Source: Xylaria sp. FL1777 (lineage: Eukaryota; Ascomycota; Sordariomycetes; Xylariales; Xylariaceae). Taken from it: a stretch of DNA of 30,662 nucleotides. The translations under genes were made by a program, and so were the position numbers. A model generated the notes under the pieces. It was given only the letters and a program-made list of their open reading frames with translations. It searched no databases and was not told the origin of the DNA. Positions 23,349 to 30,662 of the stretch are shown in pieces. Within the stretch, counting starts at the first letter, position 1. The number at the start of each line of letters is the position of its first letter. The stretch covers positions 1-30,662 of the forward strand of contig MU400860.1 in the NCBI GenBank assembly GCA_022578965.1. Reading direction: 5' to 3'.

Positions 23349-23882
23349 AATGTATATATAAAAATAACTAAGTATAAAGCTATTATAAATATATATATAT
23401 GCATACAAAATAGCTAATAGCAAAATAAGCAACTATATAAAGTAAAAAGTTTAAAAATATAAAAGCAATAAAAAGCACTGCAAAATTTAAGCTTTTTTTA
23501 TAAATAAAGCCTAGCTTTTATACTTTAGTACATTATTAAACTTACTACTATACAAAAAAAAAACCCTTAATTAACCTTAGTATAAATTGCTTATTATTAA
23601 TACTTTATTTTATATTATTAGCTAACGTTAGTTAGCTATATAACAATAAAAATAAAGGACTTTAATTATATTAGCAACAATTAAACCGCATAAAAGTTTA
23701 AATGTTTTACTTAAAAAGCAATTACCTTTAAACTTAAGCTTTATATAATTACAAAGTTTAAAAAAAGCAAACATATAAGCAACCTCTTTTTTACAAAAAC
23801 TAAAGTACTAAATGTTTAACTTTTTATAAAACTATTCTTTTTTATTTTTTTTAAATAACATTATACAAAAAAAATTGCAACT

Positions 23883-23899
23883 AAAAAAAAAGTAGCTAG
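23883..23899 (+). other. Probable polypurine tract of A
   Basis: AAAAAAAAAGTAGCTAG directly precedes the right LTR. It is mostly purine, though CT interrupts it near the LTR. No purine or pyrimidine run adjoins the left LTR, so plus orientation is supported, in agreement with pol. Confidence 0.5.
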
Positions 23900-24186
23900 T
23901 GTTAAAATAACTAGTTATTAGTTATAACTTTTATATATAGTACATATAATAAGTTTTGCATAAAAATCACTTTGTATAAAAGCTATTGCATGAACTAAAG
24001 TAATTTTAGTGTTAGCTTAACTTATACGCTAGCAAAGTTCTTACACATAAAAAAGAACTTTTACTTTATACGAACCTTTTTTTCTCTTAAACATATAAAA
24101 CATAAATAGCTTATAATATAAAGATTATTGTACTTTGTTTTAGTATATATATATTAAACGTATAATCGTATAAAGCTCATTTAACA
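23900..24186 (+). repeat. 3' LTR of A (287 bp)
   Basis: Starts TGTTAAAATAACTAG and ends ATTTAACA. Same length as 8950-9236. Confidence 0.9.
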
Positions 24187-24191
24187 TAAAT
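24187..24191. repeat. Target-site duplication TAAAT of A, right copy
   Basis: Matches 8945-8949. Confidence 0.9.
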
Positions 24192-25400
24192 AATTATTAA
24201 TTAATTATAATAGCTATATTAATATATATATTAATTTTTGCTAATTTATTTATTTTATATAGTTTGTTTTAAACTTAAGTTTTAAGTTTACTATAAAATA
24301 AATAAAACAATGTAAGCTTAAGTAATTTTAAAATTACTGCTAATCGTTTAAATTTTATAGCATAATTTACTGCTGCTTTTATTTGTTTTAAGCAATAAAA
24401 TGCTTTTTTTGCGTGTTTTGCCTTTTAAGTGTTTTTAAATAATGCTTTTATTTAATTTTTAAACTTAATGTAATTTTTAAAAATTTTTTTTATTTTTAGC
24501 TTAAAGTTAGTTAACTTGTTAGCTTTTAAAAAATCTTTTAAAATAAGTTAAAATTATTTTAGTACTTTTTTTAATAAAAATTATAAAATAGTTATTACTT
24601 TTTAGTTTTTTTTTGTAATAATAATAAAATGCTATTTTAAATAAAGTTTAATATAAATTAAAAAAGCTTTTATATTTATAAATTTATTATAAAGCTTTAA
24701 AGCAGTAAGTTTAAAACTTTTAATGTTTAACATTTTTAATATTATAAATAACTTTAATAATAAAAGCAATAATAATAATAAAAAATTAAGTTTTTTATTT
24801 TAAGTTATTACTTTAAGTATAATAATAATAAAAATAAACGTTAAGTTTGCTAATAGTAATATTAATATTAGTTATAATATAATTACTTATTTAAAGCTTT
24901 AATTTATTATTATAATAGTAGTTATTATTGCTGCTTTAATTACTATAGCTAGTATTTATGTTAGTTTAAAAGTTATAACGCTTAATATTTAAGCTATTTT
25001 TTAAGTTAAAACAACTAGTTTGCTTTATAGCACTAGTATTAGTATTAATTCTTTTTTATTACTACTGCTTAATTTTTTCTTTTTTATTACTGCTTTTTTT
25101 TTAATAAAAATAGTTAATAAAAGTGCTAAAGTTTGTTATTTTAGTATATTGCTAATTTTAAAAGTTTTTAAAATTTTTAAACTTAATTTTTAACTTTTTA
25201 TTTTTAATAGTATAACTTAGATCTAGTTTATTAATTATTAAGTAAGATTTATTTATGCAATACTATTTAGCATTTTTATTTTTTAAATATTTTTTTAGTA
25301 TATTTTTAAAAGTTTATTTTGTAAATTATTTATTATTTAACTTTTTATATTAGTATTTGTTTTTATATATTAAGTTTTATTAATTAAAAAGCTATTAAAG
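24192..25400 (-). pseudogene. gag: C2 leader and gag, upstream fragment
   Basis: Minus-strand counterpart of C3 28778-29985 and of C1 about 650-1853, with transition differences. The gag core maps to about 24190-24730. It is cut at 24191 by element A and continues at 8949. The bases next to the LTR on the minus strand (CTTTAATAGCTTTTTAATTAA) should hold the primer-binding site. I cannot assign a tRNA, because TGG has probably become TAA. Confidence 0.65.
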
Positions 25401-25894
25401 TATAACGGACTTATTATATATTAATATAACAAGTTTGCTTTTAAGGTCTTAATTTATAAGTAATAATAATATCTTTAATAATAATTTATTAAAGAAGTTT
25501 TTAAAGTATTTTTATTATTATATATTAATAAAAGTTTTAAAAAATTAAAAGTAATAAATATATTAATGTTTAGCAGTTATAAAAAATTAATAACTAAAGA
25601 ATTAAAACTAAGTAAATAACTAAATATAAAAAATGCATAATTATATAAACAAAGAAAAAGTAAAAAAAATAGTAACTTTTTTTAAATTACTATAAGTTTA
25701 ATAAGCATTAAATTACTATAAGCTTAATAAGCTTTAAATTATTATAAGCTTAATAAGCCTTAAATTACTGTAAGCTTAATAAGCTAAATAAGTTATTATA
25801 TAACTTCGGCTTTAGCTAACAAAAAAAGAAGTGCAAAGTATATATAAAAGCATTAAGCTACTTTAAAGGCCACTTTAGTGCTAATTTTATAATA
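25401..25894 (-). repeat. 5' LTR of C2 (494 bp)
   Basis: Partner of 2955-3448 with equal length. Starts TATAACGGACTTATTATAT and ends TTTTATAATA on the plus strand. Confidence 0.85.
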
Positions 25895-25899
25895 ACTTA
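25895..25899. repeat. Target-site duplication ACTTA of C2, right copy
   Basis: Matches 2950-2954. Confidence 0.85.
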
Positions 25900-25980
25900 T
25901 TGCAGCTATATAGGCGTTCTTTAAAGTATACACTACAAATATACTAACTATAATATAATTTTCTTATAAAATATTGCCTT
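25895..25980 (+). repeat. 87-bp repeat unit, part displaced by C2
   Basis: ACTTATTGCAGCTATATAGG and the following bases to about 25980 match the 87-bp units at 2604-2954. It is the remainder of the unit cut at 2954, now 23 kb away. Confidence 0.7.
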
Positions 25981-27456
25981 TAAACACATAAGTTGCAATT
26001 TTTTAATAAGCATAAAAAAATGTCCTAATAATTTTTAATTTTGTTGTTGTTTAGCTTTAAATAGTTATATTACTTATACAAGCAATAAGTTTTGCTTAAA
26101 AAAAACTTATTTAAGCATTTTTAGCAGTTATATATACTGCTTAAAAAATAATAGTTATATTTATAATATATAAGTATACTTACTAAAAGCTAAAGCATGT
26201 TATACTTTAAATATAAAAAGTTATAGCTGCTATTTTTAATTTATAGCTTAACTAAAAATAAAGCACTTTTTATAAACATTAACTAAAGGCATTTTATATT
26301 TTGCGGCTTTAAATAAATACTTTAAACTTTGTTGTTTATAATATTATAAAGCGTAGCAAATAAGCTATTTTATAAAATTAACTATAATACTGCACTTATA
26401 TTTATTATAACATAAAAATTAAACGTTTTTTATGTATAATTAGCAGTAATAATAATAAACTTTATAATTAAGTAATTTTTATTTTAGCTTAAAACAAAAT
26501 TAAAGTTATAATTGTTTAAAGCACTTTAATATTTAGTTTTTATTGTAATACTATATTATAAATGCTTTTTTATAGTTGCTTTTATTAAGTAATAAATAAA
26601 AAAAACCATTAAAAAGCCTATTAAATTAAGCTTTAGCTTAAACTTAAGTTTTTTTAAACTTAAACAAAAGTAATTTTTTTTTAGGTTTTTTAGCTTATAG
26701 TATAATTAATATGCAATTTTAAATAAAAACCGCTTAAGCGTTAAGTTTTTTTTGTTAATATTTAAGTTTATTACATTTTAGTTATATTACTTTAATATAT
26801 TAAGTTGTTATTTTGCTTACTATAAAGTAGTATTATTGTTTTAAAATATCTTTTAAACAAAAAAAACACTTTAAATATAAAACAAATAAAAAACTTTTTT
26901 TCTAAAATGATTAATTAATGGAATAATAAAATAATTATTAAACTTACGTTAGCTAATATTATGTTTTATAGCAATTTAAATTAAAGTGCTATATATATAG
27001 TTATAAAAGCGTTAATTAAACTAGCAATATTTTAAGCAATAAAAAAAGTTTTAGTAAACTATAAGCTATTTAAACAAAGATTTTCTTAGTAAATACAAGT
27101 TTTGTTTTAATAATAGCTTTTTAATAAGGTTTAAATGTATGCTAGTTTATAATATATTAAAAAGTTTTTTAAAACGTTTATTGTTGTTATAAATAATCTT
27201 TTTAAACTATTAAAGCTGCTGTTTATAAGTTAACCTTATACTAAAAATCAAGTAAATTATACTATAGTTTATAAAAGCATTAAATAAGTACTTAAGCTTA
27301 GGTTTTTTAATTTTAAAGTTCTTTTTGTTATAATAAGTATATAACCATTGTTTTAATAGCAGCAAAACAACTAAAGCTATACGTTATTTTATAAAGTTTA
27401 TACTAATAAACATTATAAATAGGTTATTAGCTATATAGTTTACTAATATTGCATAG
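25981..27456. other. Unassigned AT-rich DNA
   Basis: About 1.5 kb outside the recognised elements. I found no long frame, paired repeat end, LTR or RNA gene. It may hold older, fully decayed transposon sequence, but nothing here shows which. Confidence 0.35.
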
Positions 27457-27504
27457 TTATTATTATTATTGTTATTATTATTATTATTATTGTTATTATT
27501 ATTA
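27457..27504. repeat. TTA-type trinucleotide microsatellite
   Basis: GTTATTATT-type units repeat for about 48 bases with TTG interruptions. Confidence 0.85.
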
Positions 27505-27901
27505 ATAAAGAGTTTTGCGTAATTATATGCTGCATTTAAAGAAAAGCTAAAAAAGCTAAAATTAAACTATAATTAAAGCCCTGTTTAATTATAAAATCTA
27601 GTAAATATATCTTTATCTTTAGATTTTTTAAAGAAATTAAGCATATTTTTGGTTATTTTGCTAACATATTGTTTAAATGCTTTTTTATTAGCATAAAATA
27701 ACTAGCTAAACTTTTTAAAGTAATTTTAGCATTTTTTTAACATTTTTTGAAAAACTATGCTTTATACTATAGCTTTAAAAATAACTTTAAGTATTTAAGT
27801 TATATAAGCAAGGTTTAAAGGAGCTATTTTTAGTGCTACTTAAAAGTAGCTATAGTTATTTTAGGTTTAGTTGCTTTTTTTGCAAATAATAATACTATTG
27901 T
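27505..27901. other. Unassigned AT-rich DNA
   Basis: The minus strand has a fairly open stretch around 27580-27720 (for example KSLASYFMLIKKHLNNMLAK) and a KDKDIFTRFYN segment near 27600 in another frame. Somewhat more GA and TC survive here than elsewhere. I cannot name a gene. Confidence 0.25.
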
Positions 27902-28282
27902 TTAACTTAGCTTTTTAACACTAATTAACTTATAGTTAAAAGCAAAAGCTTTATTTAAATCTAAAGTTTTAATATTATAATAATAACTATAATTAATATT
28001 ATGTTTTTTAATGTTAACTAGCTTATAGTTAAAAGCAGGAAGTTTATTTAAATCTAAAGTTATAACATAATAATAATAACTATAATTAATATTATATTTT
28101 TTAGCATTAATTAACTTGTAGTTAAAAGTAAAAGCTTTATATTTAAGCTTCTTTAAATTTAAAGTTTTAACATTATTATAATAACTATAATTAATGTTAT
28201 ATTTTTTAAAATAGTAAGCTTTATACTTAAATCCTTTTAAGTTTAGAGTTTTAACATTATTATAATTATTATAATTAGGTTT
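27902..28282 (-). pseudogene. Stop-free tandem-repeat frame (126 codons), cut by the C3 LTR
   Basis: On the minus strand there is no stop for 126 codons up to TAA at 27902-27904, and no ATG, so a start-based search misses it. The peptide repeats NINYSYYYN, then KTLDLNKAFAFNYKLI, then a short KK-containing link. Spacings between equivalent points are about 93, 105 and 84 bp, all multiples of three, so even the length changes keep the frame. In the upstream direction the frame meets the LTR of C3 at 28284 and hits a stop two codons inside it. The 5' part of the gene was therefore probably removed or displaced by that insertion. I do not recognise the family. The same DNA could be a non-coding minisatellite, but the stop-free length argues against that in such AT-rich DNA. 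Confidence 0.5.
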
Positions 28283-28283
28283 A

Positions 28284-28777
28284 TGTTATAAAATTAGCAC
28301 TAAGGTGGCCTTTAAAGCAGCTTAATGCCTTTATATATACTTTGCACCTCTTTTTTTGCTAGCTAAAGCTAAAATTACGTAATAACTTACTTAGCTTATT
28401 AAGCTTATAATAATTTAAGGTTTACTAAGCTTATAGTAATTTAAGGTTTATTAAGCTTATAATAATTTAATGCTTATTAAACTTGCAATAATTTAAAAAA
28501 AGTTGCTACTTTTTTTATTTTTTTTTTGTTTATATAATTATACACTTTTTATATTTAATTATTTATTTAGTTTTAGTTTTTTAGCTATTAATTTTTTATA
28601 ACTATTAAGCACTAATATATTTATTACTTTTAATTTTTTAAGACTTTTATTAATGCATAATAATAAAAGTACTTTAAAAACTTCTTTAATAAACTACTAT
28701 TAAAAATTTTATTATTACTTATAAATTAAAACCTTAAAAGCAAACTTGTTATATTAATATATAATAAGTTTGTTATA
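28284..28777 (+). repeat. 5' LTR of C3 (494 bp)
   Basis: Same length as the other three C LTRs. It carries the palindromic 26-bp repeats at about 28385-28490 and ends GTTTGTTATA. Confidence 0.85.
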
Positions 28778-29445
28778 CTTTAATAGCTTTTTAATTAATA
28801 GAACTTAATATATAAAAATAAATATTAGTATAAAAAGTTAAATAATAAACAATTTATAAAATAAACTTTTAAAAGTATACTAAAGAAATATTTAAAAAAC
28901 AAAAATGCTAAATAGCATTATATAAATAAACTTTACTTAATAACTAATAAAACTAAATTTAAATTATATTACTAAAAATAAAAAGTTAAAAATTAAGTTT
29001 AAAAATTTTAAAAACTTTTAAAACTAATAATGTATTAAAACAATAAACTTTAGTATTTTTATTAGCTATTTTTATTAAAAAAAAAGCAATAGCAAAAAAA
29101 AAAAAGTTAAGTAATAATAATAAAAAAGAATTAATATTAATATTAATGTTATAAAGCAAACTAGTTGCTTTAATTTAAAAAATAGCTTAAATATTAAATG
29201 TTATAACTTTTAAACTAGTATAAATACTAGCTATAATAATTAAAGCAGCAATAATAACTATTATTATAATAATAAATTAAAGCTTTAAATAAATAATTAT
29301 ATTATAATTAATATTAATACTACTATTAGTAAATTTAATGTTTACTTTTATTATTATTATACTTAAAGTAATAACTTAAAATAAAAAACTTAACTTTTTA
29401 TTATTACTACTGTTTTTATTATTAAAATTATTTATAATATTAAAA

Positions 29446-30070
29446 ATATTAAACATTAAAAGTTTTAAACTTACTGCTTTAAAGCTTTATAATAAATTTA
29501 TAAATATAAAAGCTTTTTTAATTTATATTAAATTTTATTTAAAATAACATTTTATTATTATTATAAAAAAAAATCAAAAAGTAATAATTACTTTATAATT
29601 TTTGTTAAAAAAATATTAAAATAGTTTTAATTTATTTTAAAAAATTTTTTAAAAACTAATAAGTTAACTAACTTTAAGCTAAAAACAAAAAAAACTTTTA
29701 AAAACTACGTTAAGTTTAAAAATTAAATAAAAGCATTATTTAAAAACATTTAAAAAGCAAAACATATAAAAAAAGCATTTTATTGCTTAAAATAAACAAA
29801 AGCAATAATAAATTACGCTATAAAATTTAAACAATTAATAGCAATTTTAAAATTGCTTAAATTTATACTATTTTATTTATTTTATAATAAACTTAAAACT
29901 TAAATTTAAAACAAATTATATAAAATAAATAAATTAGCAAAAATTAATACGTATATTAATATAGCTATTATAATTAATTAATAATTATTTAATTAGTATT
30001 TTAAAACTAAAAAAACTAGAAAAAATAAAAAAAAAATACTTAAAAAAGTATTAAACAGAAATTTAAGCAA
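29446..30070 (+). pseudogene. gag: Gag core of C3, decayed
   Basis: One frame with few stops: LNIKSFKLTALKLYNKFINI, then LIYIKFYLK; then NKLTNFKLKTKKTFKNYVKF, KALFKNI and KAKHIKKAFYCLK (about 29700-29790); then NYAIKFKQLIAILKLLKF, LFYLFYNKLKT, NKLYKINKLAKINTYINIAI and IIN (about 29985). After undoing G-to-A in thought this fits retrotransposon Gag as known from Ty3/gypsy: a FDG-like start, a Phe-rich capsid middle, the LKQ...YAxEF segment and the YIxxAIxIDNRL end. Gag packages the element RNA. C1 and C2 hold the same region; element A entered C2 at the DNRLF-like codons. The CCHC knuckle expected near 30080-30130 is not clear. Confidence 0.7.
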
Positions 30071-30662
30071 ATTAATAAAGTTTAAAAATAATAATTTTAA
30101 AATATGTTTAAAGTTAAATGTTATAACTATAAAAAAAAAAACACTTTTAAAAATAATGCTAATTTAAAAAAAAAAACCAAAAAAAAAGCTATAAAAAAAA
30201 AAAATTTTTTAATTTAAAAAAAAAGTATAAGTTATAAAAGTTTAAAACAATAAAAAATAACAAAACAATTTAAAAAATATATTTTTAAAGCAAAAATATA
30301 AAATTGCTATTTTAAATTAAAATAAAAATATTATATTAAATAAATTTAAATGCTTTATTTATATAAGTTAAAATAAACAAACATATAAATACTATTTAAA
30401 AGCTTTGCAGTTATTAAAACAAATTATAAAAAAATATATTTATTATATAAATAATTAAAGTTATTTAATATATAACTTAAAAAAATAATTTAATTAAAAA
30501 TAACAAACAATAAAAAATAATAAATTAATATAATTAGTAAATTTATAAAACTATAAAAACTTTAAATTATTAAAGCTTAAAATATAGCTTAAAAAAAAAT
30601 TATGTTTAAAAAAACAAAACTATAATTATAAATAGTATAATTATTAAACTAATTATAAACTA
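30071..30662 (+). other. C3 gag-pol junction region, decayed
   Basis: Collinear with 8949 down to about 8272 of C2. It should encode the end of Gag and the start of protease. I could not read a zinc knuckle or the protease Asp motif. The last bases still match C2, so the element continues beyond the window. Confidence 0.4.

Larger units (their letters stand above)
22928..23899 (+). other. 3' region of A after pol, right part
   Basis: Continues 14698-15063. The plus strand gives a weakly protein-like frame from the B junction to about 23210 (for example HKATIMLYN, then LLQQII, then AIIKAIKVLYKI, then QTIISKLFKQ), broken by stops at Trp/Gln-type positions. That could be a third copia reading frame, but no domain is recognisable. 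From about 23300 the sequence is simple AT repeats, then featureless A-rich DNA up to the polypurine tract. Confidence 0.3.
8950..24186 (+). mobile_element. A: Ty1/copia retrotransposon nested in C2 gag and itself split by B
   Basis: Bounded by 287-bp LTRs (8950-9236 and 23900-24186) and TSD TAAAT. Without B it is about 7,373 bp. On the plus strand, integrase (about 12280-12830) precedes RT (about 13165-13430), and RNase H ends near 14697. That order defines Ty1/copia rather than gypsy. A purine-rich tract lies beside the right LTR. About 1.3 kb lies between RNase H and the 3' LTR, longer than a simple copia element needs; B inserted there. The bases after the left LTR (CTAATTAATAGTTG) should hold the primer site, but I cannot match a tRNA. 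Confidence 0.9.
2955..25894 (-). mobile_element. C2: full-length Ty3/gypsy retrotransposon, split by nested element A
   Basis: Two 494-bp LTRs (2955-3448 and 25401-25894) and the TSD ACTTA bound it. Minus orientation is shown by a polypurine tract beside the left LTR and by RT and integrase read on the minus strand. Without element A (8950-24186 plus one TSD copy) it is about 7,698 bp. Order in the direction of transcription: 5' LTR (right), gag (24192-25400, continuing at 8949 downward), protease/RT/RNase H/integrase (about 8300 to 4800), an antisense extra frame (about 3528-4080), polypurine tract, 3' LTR (left). RT before integrase is the Ty3/gypsy order. All coding parts carry many stops. 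Confidence 0.9.
28284..30662 (+). mobile_element. C3: 5' part of a Ty3/gypsy retrotransposon, cut by the window edge
   Basis: Plus-strand copy of family C: 5' LTR 28284-28777, then leader and gag to the window end. It is the reverse complement of C1 and of the corresponding C2 pieces, with transitions. No element A sits in its gag. Its first bases, TGTTATAAAATTAGC, keep the TG end. The flank GTTTA (28279-28283) would be one TSD copy. Confidence 0.85.

Noticed and set aside
25981..27456. DNA transposon (Tc1/mariner or hAT type)
   Set aside because: I looked for terminal inverted repeats and a readable transposase and found neither.
27457..27504. CRISPR-like or functional array
   Set aside because: Simple TTA microsatellite without spacers. 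The 26-, 87- and about 93-bp arrays are also spacerless tandem repeats.
1..30662. Mitochondrial genome fragment, suggested by the high AT content
   Set aside because: No mitochondrial protein, rRNA or tRNA gene is readable. Nested LTR elements with TSDs are nuclear features.

Overview
The window looks like a transposon graveyard from the nuclear genome of a filamentous ascomycete. Base composition is extreme: sampled lines run near 13-16% G+C. Every recognisable gene is a retrotransposon relic full of in-frame TAA/TAG at former Trp, Gln and Arg codons. Paired long terminal repeats (LTRs) differ only by C/T and G/A transitions wherever I compared them. That is the picture left by repeat-induced point mutation (RIP) or a similar cytosine-deamination defence. 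I see no intact protein gene, rRNA, tRNA or CRISPR array.

The centre is a three-level Russian doll, and each level is closed by equal-length LTRs and a 5-bp target-site duplication (TSD). The outer element C2 (2955-25894, minus strand, Ty3/gypsy, 494-bp LTRs, TSD ACTTA) landed in an array of 87-bp tandem repeats. Element A (8950-24186, plus strand, Ty1/copia, 287-bp LTRs, TSD TAAAT) landed in the gag of C2. Element B (15064-22922, minus strand, Ty3/gypsy, 193-bp LTRs, TSD AAAGC) landed in the 3' part of A, beyond pol. With inserts removed, the three measure about 7.70, 7.37 and 7.86 kb. Superfamilies rest on decayed but readable reverse transcriptase, integrase, RNase H and Gag stretches.

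Two further copies of the C family lie at the edges and run out of the window in opposite directions. C1 (1-2347) is on the minus strand and C3 (28284-30662) on the plus strand; each shows its 5' LTR and gag. Non-element DNA is limited to 2348-2954, with the 87-bp repeats, and 25900-28283. The latter ends in a second repeat array that stays stop-free on the minus strand for 126 codons until the C3 LTR cuts it.

Three points stand out. First, surviving cytosines mostly follow A or G, so the mutational bias looks like 5'-pyrimidine-C rather than the classical CpA of RIP. Second, both gypsy families seem to carry an extra reading frame antisense to pol, between integrase and the 3' LTR: Cys-rich in C2, acidic in B. 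Third, both non-element repeat arrays have period lengths that are multiples of three.
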